Shown here: positions 8,569-19,571 of the stretch, piece after piece
How the letters are laid out: each line of letters begins with the position of its first letter
How positions within the stretch are numbered: the stretch's first letter is position 1
Assembly: GCA_020634015.1 (NCBI GenBank)
Contig: JACKCN010000003.1
Coordinates: 186,001 to 250,000, forward strand
Reading direction: 5' to 3'
Source of the DNA: Candidatus Delongbacteria bacterium
GTDB lineage: Bacteria > CAIWAD01
DNA length: 64,000 nt
Position numbers and translations under genes: made by a program
The notes under the pieces: generated by a model
Told to the model about the DNA's origin: nothing
Databases searched by the model: none
The model's input: only the letters and a program-made list of their open reading frames with translations

Positions 8569-8880
8569 ATGAGTTGGTTGCGCAGTGCTCACCTGAAGGC
8601 GGGCATGATTCTCAGCGAAGAACTGTTGGACAATCACGGCCGTCTGCTGCTGCATTCCGGCACCCGGTTGACCGACGCCCAGATCGATTGGGTGCATTCC
8701 CTGGATCTGCGGGGAGCCGATGTGCGCGATGTGCCCGATGGGGAACCCTGGCCCGTACCGGTGGACCGCCACCGATTCCTGGACCCGGCGGACCCCTACA
8801 GTCGGTACCTGATGCAGGCGAGCAAGGAAATGACAACCCACAGAAACGAGGGAGCCGGCGATGGTGTCAAGCGCGGCTGA
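8569..8880 (+). CDS. DUF3391-like N-terminal HD-GYP-associated domain protein
   Basis: A 103-residue protein with the pattern LKAGMILSEELLDNHGRLLLHSGTRLTDAQI, which resembles the beta-rich domain found at the N-terminus of many HD-GYP phosphodiesterases. It stands here as a separate small gene. A GGAG site precedes the ATG. Its 3' end overlaps the HDOD gene by 20 nt, so the pair is probably translated together and acts in one signalling pathway, possibly as a split sensor-output unit. The function is not known beyond the domain. Confidence 0.7.
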   Translation: MSWLRSAHLKAGMILSEELLDNHGRLLLHSGTRLTDAQIDWVHSLDLRGADVRDVPDGEPWPVPVDRHRFLDPADPYSRYLMQASKEMTTHRNEGAGDGVKRG

Positions 8881-9712
8881 GCTGGTGGCAAGACAACAGC
8901 AGTTGTGCTCGCTGCCCGATGTGTACTATCGGCTGCTGGATGTGATCCAACAGCCGGTCAGCTCCGCCGCGGCCATTTCCGAGGTTATCCAGACCGACCC
9001 CGGCCTGAGTGCGCGCCTGCTGAAACTGGTCAACAGCGCGTTCTACGGATTTCCTCGCAAGATCGACACGGTGTCCCGTGCGGTGACCCTGGTAGGCACA
9101 CGCCAGCTCTCGGATCTGGCCCTGGCCACCTCGGTGATCCGGGTCTTCGATGGAGTGCCCCAGAACCTGATCACCATGGAAAGTTTCTGGAAACACAGCC
9201 TGGCCACCGGGATCTGTGCCCGCATCATTGCCGAGAACGGACTGGATGTGGACTCCGAGCGTCTGTTCGTCGCCGGCCTGCTGCACGATGTGGGCCGACT
9301 GGTGATGTGTCTCGCCGAACCCGCGGACATGACCCGTGCACTGGAGCAGAGCCGCTCGCGCGAAGAATTGCTGTTTCAGAGCGAGAAGGACATTTTCGGT
9401 TTCACGCACGCCGATGTGGGTGCCTGCCTGATGGAACAGTGGCACTTGCCTCCGGCCCTGGTCGAAGCCGTGCGCTGGCATCATCGGCCCTCCGCGGCCG
9501 ACGAGCATCAGGAGCTGGCGGCTGTGGTACACCTGGCCGATGTGATCATCAACAGCCTGCGCATCGGCAGCAGCGGGTCGGGCTTCGTGCCCCCCGTCTG
9601 GACTCGTGCCTGGCAGATCGCCGAGCTGGAACTGACCGACATCGACTCGCTCATCGAGCAGACCCGGCGAATCTTCAGCGACGTGCAGCCCGTGTTTCTG
9701 CAGGCCGCCTGA
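8861..9712 (+). CDS. HDOD-domain signalling protein
   Basis: A 283-residue HDOD protein. The HDOD hallmarks are visible: LPDVYYRLLDVIQQP, IIQTDPGLSARLLKLVNSAFYG and SRAVTLVGTRQLSDLAL. Unlike many HDOD proteins, it keeps HD-like sequence (GLLHDVGRL around residue 145) and a later HADVG. HDOD domains are related to HD-GYP cyclic-di-GMP phosphodiesterases but are usually inactive and act in signalling. The ATG follows GAGGGAG within the end of the upstream gene. The pairing with a DUF3391-like protein mimics the domain order of HD-GYP proteins split in two. Confidence 0.88.
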   Translation: MVSSAAELVARQQQLCSLPDVYYRLLDVIQQPVSSAAAISEVIQTDPGLSARLLKLVNSAFYGFPRKIDTVSRAVTLVGTRQLSDLALATSVIRVFDGVPQNLITMESFWKHSLATGICARIIAENGLDVDSERLFVAGLLHDVGRLVMCLAEPADMTRALEQSRSREELLFQSEKDIFGFTHADVGACLMEQWHLPPALVEAVRWHHRPSAADEHQELAAVVHLADVIINSLRIGSSGSGFVPPVWTRAWQIAELELTDIDSLIEQTRRIFSDVQPVFLQAA

Positions 9713-9747
9713 CACCTTGCCCCCCACGAATCCCTCCCCATTGCCGG

Positions 9748-9771
9748 CCGGCCGCTTCATGAAGCGGCCGG
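9748..9771. repeat. Perfect 24-nt palindrome, probable hairpin
   Basis: The sequence from CCGGCCGCTT to AAGCGGCCGG around a central CATG is an exact inverted repeat, 36 nt after the HDOD stop. It would form a very stable stem with a tight loop in RNA. No run of T follows on either strand, so a classic intrinsic terminator is not assured. It may instead stop RNA decay or serve as a protein site. Confidence 0.6.
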
Positions 9772-9894
9772 TCCCGTCAGATGGGGCTTGGTCACTTTCC
9801 TGCTTAAACTGCTGTCCGCACACTTTATCTTGAGCTCCTTGTCGCCCGTTCCGGTTCGCATCCGCATCCCACCAACCCAGCCCATGGAGAGCTC

Positions 9895-11571
9895 ATGAGC
9901 GATTCACAGTCCGCACAGGGGACCGCCGTTCCAGGCGGACAACAAGCATCCGACAATCACGACCCCCTCGATCCGGAGAAAGCCCGCGGACTCAGGGCCC
10001 TGAAACGGGTATTCGCTCTCGAGTACGTGCTGCAGGGCCTGGCCAATCCCTTTCAGGGCATCACCTATCAGCCCTTCTTCCGGCACTTCACGGTGGACTA
10101 TGGATTGAGTCCGGCGGCCACCCAGCTGTATTTCTCCCAGTCCTACCTGGCCTGGAGCTTCAAGCCGATCATTGGTTTCCTGATTGACGCCTGGGGTCGC
10201 ACACGCGTGATCCTGCTCAGCCTGCTGACCATGGCCGTGGCCGGTTATCTGCTGACTCCCCTGGTGGACCTGAGCGCCCAGCTCTTCTTCTATTTCATGT
10301 TCCTGCTCTCTGTGGTGCTGGCCGCCACCGATGTGGCCGTGGACCGTGCCACCGTGGTGGCCGGCGAGGAAGAAGCCCAGGCCACCGGCCGCAGCCGCGC
10401 CTCGACCGTGGGTCTCAACCAGGCCATCTGCTGGACCGCGATCTACGGCACCGGGATTCTGGCCGCCGTGTCCGGTGGCTGGATCGCCGACCACGTGCAG
10501 TTCCACTGGCTGATGCTCGGGCTGGCGATCGTGCCCCTGGCCGTGCTCGCCGCGGTGTGGTTCCTGCCCAGAGACAAGGCGGTGCCGATTCCCCTGGGCC
10601 ATTCGATCAACAACTTCTGGGAAGGGCTGAACACAGGGCCCGTGCTGTGGATCATCGTGTTCTATTTTCTCTTCCACTTCCAGCCGGCCATGGGTGCGCT
10701 CTGGACCAATTACCTGCTGGACTCCCTGCACTTCACGCAGACCGAAGCGGGCATCGGCGACGGGGCCAGCAATCTGGGGCTGTTCCTGGGTGTCATCATC
10801 TTCGCCTGGCTGGGTGTGCGCTGGCAGGACCGGATGGGGCTCAAGAACCTGTTCAAGATCTACATCCTGCTCAGCATCGTGATCAACCTGACCCAGTATC
10901 TGGTGGTGGACCCCTGGTTCAGCCGGATCACGGGCGGCCTGCATACCATGCTGCCCTTCCTGCCGGAAAGCAGCGTGCGCCTGGGCTACATGTGTGTCTA
11001 CAATTTCGTGCTGGCCACGGTGACCGGCCTGATCCGGATGAGTACCTTCAGCCTGGTGGGTGCGGTGATCCCGGTTGCCGCGGCGGGCAGTCTTTTCGCC
11101 GGATTCATGAGCGTGGCCAATCTGGCCTATTCCTTCTCCTATTCCAGCGGCGCCTGGCTGTACGACAACGGGTTGGCGCTGGGTTTCATGCGTGTGATCC
11201 AGGAAAGTGTCTTTGACCTTCCGGCCCGATCAGGAGCCCCCCTGTCGATCCAGATGCTGATTCTGATCGGCTCGCTGGCCTACCTGCTCAGTTTCTTCGC
11301 GGCGCACATGTTGCCCGACCTGAAACGCACGGTCAGCGGACACGTGGAGGACGCCGGGGACATCGGAGCCGCACAGCACCGCCAGCTCGATGCCAACCTG
11401 CGCACCGTGGTGAATTCGCTGTCGCTGCTGTCCGGGCTGGCCGGCTTCCTCTGGGGCTGGAAACTGCTTGGTCTCAATCCCATTTCCGCAGCCCTGATGA
11501 GTTTCTTCCTGATCACCTTCCTGCGCAAGCTGGTGCTCGACTCGGCCTGGAAACGCGCCCGGAACGCCTGA
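9895..11571 (+). CDS. BT1/MFS-like membrane transporter
   Basis: A 558-residue polytopic inner-membrane protein with about 12 hydrophobic segments spread over the chain, after a 30-residue polar N-terminus. The N-terminal part YVLQGLANPFQGITYQPFF and the SYLAWSFKPIIGFLIDAWGRTRVILL loop match the folate-biopterin transporter (BT1) branch of the major facilitator superfamily, with the conserved acidic and basic loop between helices 2 and 3. The substrate in bacteria is usually unknown. It stands alone, with a strong terminator 30 nt after its stop and no obvious partner gene. Confidence 0.8.
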   Translation: MSDSQSAQGTAVPGGQQASDNHDPLDPEKARGLRALKRVFALEYVLQGLANPFQGITYQPFFRHFTVDYGLSPAATQLYFSQSYLAWSFKPIIGFLIDAWGRTRVILLSLLTMAVAGYLLTPLVDLSAQLFFYFMFLLSVVLAATDVAVDRATVVAGEEEAQATGRSRASTVGLNQAICWTAIYGTGILAAVSGGWIADHVQFHWLMLGLAIVPLAVLAAVWFLPRDKAVPIPLGHSINNFWEGLNTGPVLWIIVFYFLFHFQPAMGALWTNYLLDSLHFTQTEAGIGDGASNLGLFLGVIIFAWLGVRWQDRMGLKNLFKIYILLSIVINLTQYLVVDPWFSRITGGLHTMLPFLPESSVRLGYMCVYNFVLATVTGLIRMSTFSLVGAVIPVAAAGSLFAGFMSVANLAYSFSYSSGAWLYDNGLALGFMRVIQESVFDLPARSGAPLSIQMLILIGSLAYLLSFFAAHMLPDLKRTVSGHVEDAGDIGAAQHRQLDANLRTVVNSLSLLSGLAGFLWGWKLLGLNPISAALMSFFLITFLRKLVLDSAWKRARNA

Positions 11572-11600
11572 AACGACTCGACGGACATGCGATGATCACA

Positions 11601-11635
11601 AGGCGCGGGGCTTGCCCCGCGCCTTCGCTTTTTCG
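11601..11635 (+). terminator. Intrinsic terminator after the transporter gene
   Basis: A 10-bp perfect stem (AGGCGCGGGG with CCCCGCGCCT) closed by a 4-nt loop and followed by TCGCTTTTTC. It lies 30 nt after the transporter stop codon and fits a rho-independent terminator on the plus strand. Confidence 0.85.
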
Positions 11636-11790
11636 GTCAATCCGGGGAGATTCCTCGCCCGCAGCCGCCAACCTTCTTCCTGGAGATGCTGCGGCGTCCC
11701 GCGGCATGATCATTGTCATGATTGTCCGCTCCCGATTGCCATTCCTTGGGCCTTCGTTCTTCAGTCCAACCCCACAACAATGGAACGGCC

Positions 11791-13005
11791 ATGAGCATCA
11801 GTCAACTGGCGCGGAGCATTTCAGCTCCCCCGACCCTGGTCATGAATGAGAAAGCGCGCGTGCTGCGGGAAGCCGGCCAGCCCCTGATCAACCTCAGTTC
11901 GGGCGAACCCATGAGCAAGACGCCCATCGACGCCGTGCGCGCGGCGTCGGCCCAGCTGGTGTCCGCCGACATCCGCTACACCCCCACCGACGGGACTCCC
12001 GCGCTCAAGCGTGCGATCCTGCGCTACACCGAGGACAACTACGGCCTGGTGCTGGCCCCCGAGAACGTGGTGGTCAGCGCGGGTGCCAAGCAGAGTCTGG
12101 CCGGGATCCTGGCCACCCTGCTGGATCCCCAGGACGAAGTGGTGATTCTGGCCCCCTACTGGGTCAGCTATCCCGAGCTGGTGAAGATGTATTACGCCAA
12201 GCCGGTGATCGTGCATCCCGAGGACGGGCGCTTTCACCCGCGCATGCAGGAAATCATGGCCAGCGTCACGGGTTACACCAAGGCGCTGATCGTGAACAGC
12301 CCCAACAATCCCTCGGGGGCCGTCTACTCGGCGGAATTCATTCAGGAGCTGGTGGAGTTCTGCGAGAAGATGGGCATCTGGCTGATCGTGGACGACATCT
12401 ACCACAAGCTGGTCTTCGACGGACATCCCTGGACGCCCGCCAACCGTTTCGCGAAGAAGAGCTTCGACGACGGTCGCATGATCATCGTGAACGGTGTGTC
12501 CAAGCTCTACGGCATGACCGGTTTCCGCATCGGCTGGAGCCTGCTGCCGCGCAAGGTCCAGGACGTGATGGTGAACGTGCAGGCCCAGACCGCGAGCTGC
12601 GCCTCGGCCCTCTCGCAGGCGGGAGCCGTGGGAGCTCTCAACGGTCTGCAGGGGTCCATCGAGAACCTGCGTCTCAGCCTGCAGAACACCTCGCGTGTGA
12701 TGAACCGCGAGCTGCAGGCCTTCAAGAATGTGATCCTGCAGGAACCGGAAGGCACGTTCTATTGCCTGGCGGACTTCAGCGCCTACGAGAAGGATTCGGT
12801 GAAACTGGCCGAACTCCTGCTGGACAAGGTGATGGTGGTCACGGTCCCCGGCGTGAGCTTCGGTGCCGAAGGGCATCTGCGGCTTTCGACCTGTGGCACG
12901 GTGAAACAGATCATGGAAGGAATCGCACGCATCAAGTGGGTGCTGGATCCCGATTCCCCCAACGAGATCTTCATCGGCGACCGCAAGCTCGTGCGCAACT
13001 GGTAA
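11791..13005 (+). CDS. Class I aspartate/aromatic-type aminotransferase
   Basis: A 404-residue PLP-dependent aminotransferase of fold type I. Visible landmarks are NLSSGEPM near the N-terminus, the cofactor-binding NSPNNPSGAVYS, the aspartate in VDDIYHKLV, and the Schiff-base lysine K238 in NGVSKLYGMTGFRIGW. This SKxxxMTGxRIG signature is typical of subfamily I-gamma aspartate aminotransferases. The upstream ATG of the open frame (11722) adds 23 residues without homology, so the ATG at 11791 is preferred. It is followed 14 nt later by pckA; together they would link aspartate, oxaloacetate and phosphoenolpyruvate. Confidence 0.9.
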   Translation: MSISQLARSISAPPTLVMNEKARVLREAGQPLINLSSGEPMSKTPIDAVRAASAQLVSADIRYTPTDGTPALKRAILRYTEDNYGLVLAPENVVVSAGAKQSLAGILATLLDPQDEVVILAPYWVSYPELVKMYYAKPVIVHPEDGRFHPRMQEIMASVTGYTKALIVNSPNNPSGAVYSAEFIQELVEFCEKMGIWLIVDDIYHKLVFDGHPWTPANRFAKKSFDDGRMIIVNGVSKLYGMTGFRIGWSLLPRKVQDVMVNVQAQTASCASALSQAGAVGALNGLQGSIENLRLSLQNTSRVMNRELQAFKNVILQEPEGTFYCLADFSAYEKDSVKLAELLLDKVMVVTVPGVSFGAEGHLRLSTCGTVKQIMEGIARIKWVLDPDSPNEIFIGDRKLVRNW

Positions 13006-13019
13006 CCAGGAACACTCCC

Positions 13020-14669
<1,650 letters not shown>

Positions 14670-14707
14670 GGACACTGCAGAACCTTACCTGGCACACTGA
14701 TCATGAC

Positions 14708-14735
14708 ACGCGCGGCTTCGGCCGCGCGTTCTCTT
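14708..14735 (+). terminator. Intrinsic terminator after pckA
   Basis: A 9-bp stem (ACGCGCGGC with GCCGCGCGT) with a TTCG tetraloop, followed by TCTCTT, lies 38 nt after the pckA stop. The remaining part of the 311-nt gap up to the next gene (14981) shows no gene or repeat that I recognise; it should hold the promoter of the large membrane NTPase gene. Confidence 0.75.
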
Positions 14736-14980
14736 GGGCGGTACCGGTCATGCCGTGTGGGATAGGTTTCGCATTGGCACGCCCCGAGACGCGCATCCAG
14801 GCCCGATCACATCCATCTGCCCGGCCGCCCCATGTCGGGCAGCTTTGGGGACTGCCGTCATCAATGCCCCTGCATTGCCATCTTGAACGCCACTTGCACG
14901 GGCCCATTCAAACCCCTCGTCCCAGTCTGGCGTGACCGCTGTCAGGGCCGTTCTGACATTGCGAACCGGGAGACCGCAGC

Positions 14981-17900
14981 ATGATCCAGCAACTTCTCCG
15001 ACATGGACTCTGGCTCAGTTGTCTGGTGTGGGTGACGAGTGCGTTCGGCCAGTCACCGGCCGATGCATCGGCCCCGGCGGAGTCCCTGGCGCACTCGGGA
15101 CCGGCGGACGTGGTCGTCAGTCCGGCGGACAGCAGTGCCATGCGTGTCTTCGTGGACACGACGGATGTCCAGATCCTCCATGCCACCTCGCAGCGGATCC
15201 GTGATCTGCTGGGGGATACGCTGCAGGCCGAAGTCATTCCGGCCGACCTGTTCGACCTGCCGCTGGACGACGACGCGGCGATCCGGGTGGAAGTCGAGCG
15301 TCTCGGTGCCGTGCTCGGGGAACAAGGGCCTGTGCCGGGCGGGCGTCCGGCGACACACGCGCGCGATGGCGAAACCCATTCTCAACAAGGTGACACGTCG
15401 GACTCCCTGCAGGCCGGGGCCGATTCTCTGCTGCTTGCGGCGCGCCTGGGTCTGGATCGCGCCCGTCTGGATTTCTATTCGCTGCCCAAAGCACGGCGCG
15501 ACAGCCTGGTGCAGAAGCAGACCCAGCGCTGGCGTGAGACGGCGGGAGCCCGCCAGGCAGCCGAACTGGATCAGGCCGAAAAGCGCCAGCGTGATGCATT
15601 GGCCGAGCGCCAGCGCAGCATCGAAGAAGCGGCCCACGCCCGCACCGAGGCCGAGCGCCTGATCAATGAAGAACAGGCGCGCCTGCTGGGCATCCAGGCC
15701 GAACAGGCAAGCGTGAGCGCCGACATGCTGCGGGCTCGCCAGGCACTGGCTCTGGGCGGCGAACTCAGCCTCTCGTATCACCGGCGGATCCGTGAGTTGC
15801 AGGATGCGGGCCAGATTGCCGATTCGGCCGATGGTCTGTACGACGAACTGCGCCAGCACCTGCGGACGTCGCGTGACCAGTTGGCCCGTGCCATTTCCAT
15901 GGTCGCAGCGCCCAGTGTGGTTCCCACCGCTGGCGAGGATCCACTGGGCAGCCTGATGTCCGGCGTGGATCGCACGGCCATTGATCGCATCCGTCTGGAA
16001 ATCGACGCCACCAGCGTGCAGTTGCGCCTGCGTGAGCGGCGCCTGCGTCTGGATCAGGCCGGCCAACTGTACGATGACGTGCGCGCCCTGAATGCCGACC
16101 GCCTGAAACTGCTGGGCTTCCTCAGTTCCGAGCGCCGGGGCCGGATCATCCACTTCGGCGCGGACGGCCTGGACCAGGCTCTCGCCGAAGTTCGCCAGGT
16201 CAGCCTGGTGCTGAGCTACCATCTGATGGTCAGCCGCAACTGGATCACGACTCTGGGCAGTTCCAGCTCGACTCTGGGTTGGTCGGCGGTCACTTTCGGC
16301 ATGGTGTTGCTGAAGTGGATCTTCACCCTTGGGCTGTTTCTCTGGTGGCGCAAGCGCGGGGATGAGTTGCTGCAGCAGTGGCGCGAGCGGATCCGCGAGG
16401 AGGATCGGCGCCAGCGGGCGGTGTTGCCCAGCCGCCTGATCATCGTGCTGGACTCGCTGCGCCAGATCCGTGGACCGCTGGACTGGTTGTTGCTGGTGAT
16501 CCTGCTGGTCTGGGCCCTGCCCACCGAGACGGCGGCGCAACTTGAAGTGCGTCTGTTGGCCACGGTTCTCTTCTGGGCCTTCGGCGGAGCTCTGGCCGTG
16601 GATGTGATCAACACCATCGCCAGTCATCAGGAACAGACCCGTCCGCTGGGCGCGCTTTCGCCCCATGGAACACTGCGCCTGCGTTCGCTGCGTCTGGTGG
16701 GACGCACGGTGGTGGTCTTCGGACTGATCCTGGTGCTCAGCATCCAGCTGGTGGGACGTGGGACCATTTACAACTGGGTCTTCTCGATCTGCTGGTTCGC
16801 GGCGATTCCCGTGGCGCTGGTGATCCTGCGCTGGTGGCGCGTGGTGATTCTGGAACGCATCGACGCCAACCGCAAGAAACGCCCGCTCGAGCGCTGGGTG
16901 TTGCAGAACCGCAGCGGCTGGAAAAGTTTCCCCGCCGTGGCCGCGGGAGGTGTCTACCTGTTCACGCGCGGTGCGCTGCGCATCCTGCGCAACCGGGTCA
17001 GTCGCTTCAATCTGACTCGCCGCACCCTGGCCTGGCTTTTCCGGCGCGGCATGGATCGTCTGGCCGACGAGAAGTCCGGACTGCAATTCGCCGAGCTGCC
17101 GGCGAGCGTCTTCAGCATCATGGGGCCCGAGCATCAGTCCGCGAACGATGTCAGTGGCGAAGGGGATGCCCAGGTCCAGCGTGTGCTGGAACGGATCCGG
17201 CGCACGGGCGGGGGAGTCTTCGCCGTGGTGGGCGAACGCGGTGGTGGCAAGTCCGCCGTGTTGCACCGGGTGCAGGAGCTGCATCCCGACACACTCCTGC
17301 TGGATTGTCCCGTGACCGGTCCCGAAGGGCTGCGCCAGGCCTTTGCGTCTCGCCTGGCCCTGGACGCGAACAGCACGCTGGAAACCTGTGCGGCCGCCCT
17401 GAACCAACCGGAACGGGATCCGGCTCTGCTGATCGACAACGCGCACCTGCTGATCCAGCCCATGATGGGCGGTCTGACCCAGTTCGATCACATCGTGGAC
17501 GTGGCCCGCCACAACAGCACCCAGTGCGCCTGGTTCTTTGCCATGGACGAAGTGATCTGGCGCTTTCTGGTGCGTGCGCGTGGCTCCCGTCCGCTCTTCG
17601 ATGATGTGATCATGCTCGGTTCCTGGCGCGAAGAGGACATTTCCAATCTGCTTGTCACACGCAGCAGGGAGGCGGGCATCGAGCCGGACTTCGAGCACAT
17701 GCTGGAGCCGCTGCCCACCGATGCCGACGAGTACGATCGTGAAGAAGCCCTCGCCCGTGCATCCGCGGGCTACTATCGCCTGCTCTGGGATTACTCCTCG
17801 GGCAACCCGGGAGTCGCCCTGCACATGTGGCGGCGTTCGCTGGGCGTTGGCGAGGATGGCCGGGTGTTCGTGAAACTCTTCCAGGCCCCGGACACCCGGG

Positions 17901-18145
17901 AACTGGAACAGCTGCCCGATCCGGCGGTCTTCGTGCTGCGGGCCGTGATCCAGATGGAACCCGTGCGCGTCGAGGATGTGGTGCGCGCGACGATGCTTGG
18001 GCTGTCCCAGGTCGAGAATGCGTTGCGTTACGGGCTGGCGCGCGGGTACTTCCTGCGGGAAGGCGAGCGCTACCGGGTGTCCTGGGCCTGGTTCCGGGCG
18101 ATCACCCGATTCCTCCAGCGACGTCACCTGCTGGCCAGTCATTGA
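14981..18145 (+). CDS. Large membrane protein with periplasmic coiled coil and C-terminal P-loop NTPase
   Basis: A 1054-residue protein with an N-terminal signal (cleavage likely after AFG near residue 24), then an alanine- and glutamate-rich coiled-coil stretch (about 175-300), five or six hydrophobic segments (about 430-625) and a cytoplasmic part. The C-terminal third is an AAA/STAND-like NTPase: Walker A GERGGGKSA (about residues 751-759) and Walker B ALLIDNAH (D819), followed by a helical and winged-helix-like end (LGLSQVENALRYGLARGYFLREG). The first part looks like the long periplasmic and multi-TM half of MscK-like channels, but no MscS domain is present in this chain. The next gene, 22 nt downstream, encodes exactly that MscS domain. 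The product may be a nucleotide-gated or osmosensing partner of the channel; this is inference. Confidence 0.75.
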   Translation: MIQQLLRHGLWLSCLVWVTSAFGQSPADASAPAESLAHSGPADVVVSPADSSAMRVFVDTTDVQILHATSQRIRDLLGDTLQAEVIPADLFDLPLDDDAAIRVEVERLGAVLGEQGPVPGGRPATHARDGETHSQQGDTSDSLQAGADSLLLAARLGLDRARLDFYSLPKARRDSLVQKQTQRWRETAGARQAAELDQAEKRQRDALAERQRSIEEAAHARTEAERLINEEQARLLGIQAEQASVSADMLRARQALALGGELSLSYHRRIRELQDAGQIADSADGLYDELRQHLRTSRDQLARAISMVAAPSVVPTAGEDPLGSLMSGVDRTAIDRIRLEIDATSVQLRLRERRLRLDQAGQLYDDVRALNADRLKLLGFLSSERRGRIIHFGADGLDQALAEVRQVSLVLSYHLMVSRNWITTLGSSSSTLGWSAVTFGMVLLKWIFTLGLFLWWRKRGDELLQQWRERIREEDRRQRAVLPSRLIIVLDSLRQIRGPLDWLLLVILLVWALPTETAAQLEVRLLATVLFWAFGGALAVDVINTIASHQEQTRPLGALSPHGTLRLRSLRLVGRTVVVFGLILVLSIQLVGRGTIYNWVFSICWFAAIPVALVILRWWRVVILERIDANRKKRPLERWVLQNRSGWKSFPAVAAGGVYLFTRGALRILRNRVSRFNLTRRTLAWLFRRGMDRLADEKSGLQFAELPASVFSIMGPEHQSANDVSGEGDAQVQRVLERIRRTGGGVFAVVGERGGGKSAVLHRVQELHPDTLLLDCPVTGPEGLRQAFASRLALDANSTLETCAAALNQPERDPALLIDNAHLLIQPMMGGLTQFDHIVDVARHNSTQCAWFFAMDEVIWRFLVRARGSRPLFDDVIMLGSWREEDISNLLVTRSREAGIEPDFEHMLEPLPTDADEYDREEALARASAGYYRLLWDYSSGNPGVALHMWRRSLGVGEDGRVFVKLFQAPDTRELEQLPDPAVFVLRAVIQMEPVRVEDVVRATMLGLSQVENALRYGLARGYFLREGERYRVSWAWFRAITRFLQRRHLLASH

Positions 18146-18167
18146 AGCTCCGGGAGGAGACCCCCTC

Positions 18168-19067
18168 ATGAACCGTCGTTGGCCCACACGCATCGGTATC
18201 ACACTGCTGATCGCCCTGCCGCTGGTTGCCACCGCCCAGACGCAGGATGCACCGGATCTGGGGCAGCTGGCGAACTTCATCCGCTGGGGCGGCGTGACCC
18301 TGTCCATTCTGGTGCTGATGGGAGCAGCCATCCTGCGCCGCATCGTGGGCGACCTGGCCGAGCGGCTCAGCCGCAGCTTCACCAACCGGCGTCCCACGAT
18401 CCAGAAAGTGGAGTCGGCCACCAGTTTCCTGATCTACATCGTGGCGGCCGCGCTCTGTGTGAGTCTGAGCATCAGGCTGGACAAGACGGCCATGACCGTG
18501 ATCGGAGGCGCGCTGGCCTTTGCCGTGGGCTTCGCGATGCGCGATCTGGTGGCGGCCTTCATCGCGGGCATCACCATCATGTTCGACCGGCCCTTCCAGG
18601 TGGGTGACCGCATTTCCTATGCCGGCGAGTATGGCGATGTGGTCAAGATCGGCCTGCGCAGCGTGCAGATGAATACGCTGGATCACAACATCGTGACCAT
18701 TCCCAACAACAAGATCCTGACCGATGTCACGGCCAGCGGCAACTATGGCGCGCTGGAGATGCAGGTGCCCATGAACTTCTGGATCGGCATCGGCCAGGAC
18801 AACGAGCGCGCCTGCGAGATCATCCGCGAGGCCTGTCTCACCAGTTCCTATGTGCATCTGGACAAGGATGTGCCCGTGATGGCGCGCCAGGTCATCCTGG
18901 ACAGTTATGTGGCCCTGCAGCTGACGGCGCGGCCCTATGTCTTCGACTGCCGCTACGAGAAGGCTTTCGAGACCGATGTGCAGTTCCGCGTGATGAAGGC
19001 TTTCGCCGAGCAGGGCATTCAGCCTCCGGCGATCCTGCACCGCACGCTGGGCCAGACCCGGACCTGA
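18168..19067 (+). CDS. MscS-family mechanosensitive ion channel
   Basis: A 299-residue protein with a cleavable-looking N-terminal signal, two or three transmembrane helices and the MscS pore and beta domain. The pore helix appears as GGALAFAVGFAMRDLVAAFIAGITIM, followed by FDRPFQVGDRISYAGEYGDVVKIGLRSVQM and TIPNNKILTD, which are family hallmarks. The ATG at 18168 has a GGGAGGAG site and lies 22 nt after the upstream membrane NTPase gene, so both form one operon. MscS channels open on membrane tension and release solutes on hypo-osmotic shock. The close pairing with a membrane NTPase is unusual. Confidence 0.93.
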   Translation: MNRRWPTRIGITLLIALPLVATAQTQDAPDLGQLANFIRWGGVTLSILVLMGAAILRRIVGDLAERLSRSFTNRRPTIQKVESATSFLIYIVAAALCVSLSIRLDKTAMTVIGGALAFAVGFAMRDLVAAFIAGITIMFDRPFQVGDRISYAGEYGDVVKIGLRSVQMNTLDHNIVTIPNNKILTDVTASGNYGALEMQVPMNFWIGIGQDNERACEIIREACLTSSYVHLDKDVPVMARQVILDSYVALQLTARPYVFDCRYEKAFETDVQFRVMKAFAEQGIQPPAILHRTLGQTRT

Positions 19068-19169
19068 GTCACAGTTCCCGGGCTCTGAGTACATTTCTGC
19101 CGGCACTGACTCACACCAGCAACCTTCCGATGCCAACGATGGGACCTGGGCCACCGCCGTGATTTCTGC

Positions 19170-19571
19170 GTGGAGGAGACGCACCTGGTACGCAATCCAC
19201 TCATTCGCGGGCTGCTGATCGCAGCCGGTATCCTGTCCGTGGCCCTGGGCCTGATCGGAGTGGTGGTGCCCGTGCTGCCCACCACGCCCTTTCTGCTGCT
19301 GGCGGCCGCCTGTTTCGTGCGCAGCAGTCCGCGCCTGCATCACTGGTTGCTGCACAACCGCTTCTTCGGCGAAGTGCTGCGGCGTTACCGGGCGGGAGAA
19401 GGACTCTCGCTGGCGCACAAGGTGGTCTCGCTCTCGCTGTTGTGGGTCATGCTGGCTGTGTCCATCGTCCGGCACATTCCACCCCACATGTTCTGGGTGA
19501 AGCTCCTGCTGCTGGGCATCGGTGTGGCGGTCACTCAGCATCTGCTGCGTCTGCCCACGCGCAAGTCCTGA
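19170..19571 (+). CDS. YbaN/DUF454 inner-membrane protein
   Basis: A 133-residue membrane protein with three hydrophobic segments. The pattern LIGVVVPVLPTTPFLLLAAACFVRSSPRLHHWLL is the DUF454 signature. Function in this family is not settled. The GTG at 19170 is the only usual start, but the good Shine-Dalgarno GGAGGA lies just after it, 7 nt before an in-frame CTG at 19185, so translation might begin at that CTG. It is about 100 nt downstream of the MscS gene, with no clear terminator between. Confidence 0.85.
   Translation: MEETHLVRNPLIRGLLIAAGILSVALGLIGVVVPVLPTTPFLLLAAACFVRSSPRLHHWLLHNRFFGEVLRRYRAGEGLSLAHKVVSLSLLWVMLAVSIVRHIPPHMFWVKLLLLGIGVAVTQHLLRLPTRKS

Noticed and set aside
15053..18421. 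Very long open frame on the minus strand opposite the membrane NTPase gene
   Set aside because: It is a mirror of the high-GC coding strand with low-complexity QHR-rich sequence and no domain; the plus-strand gene is well supported.
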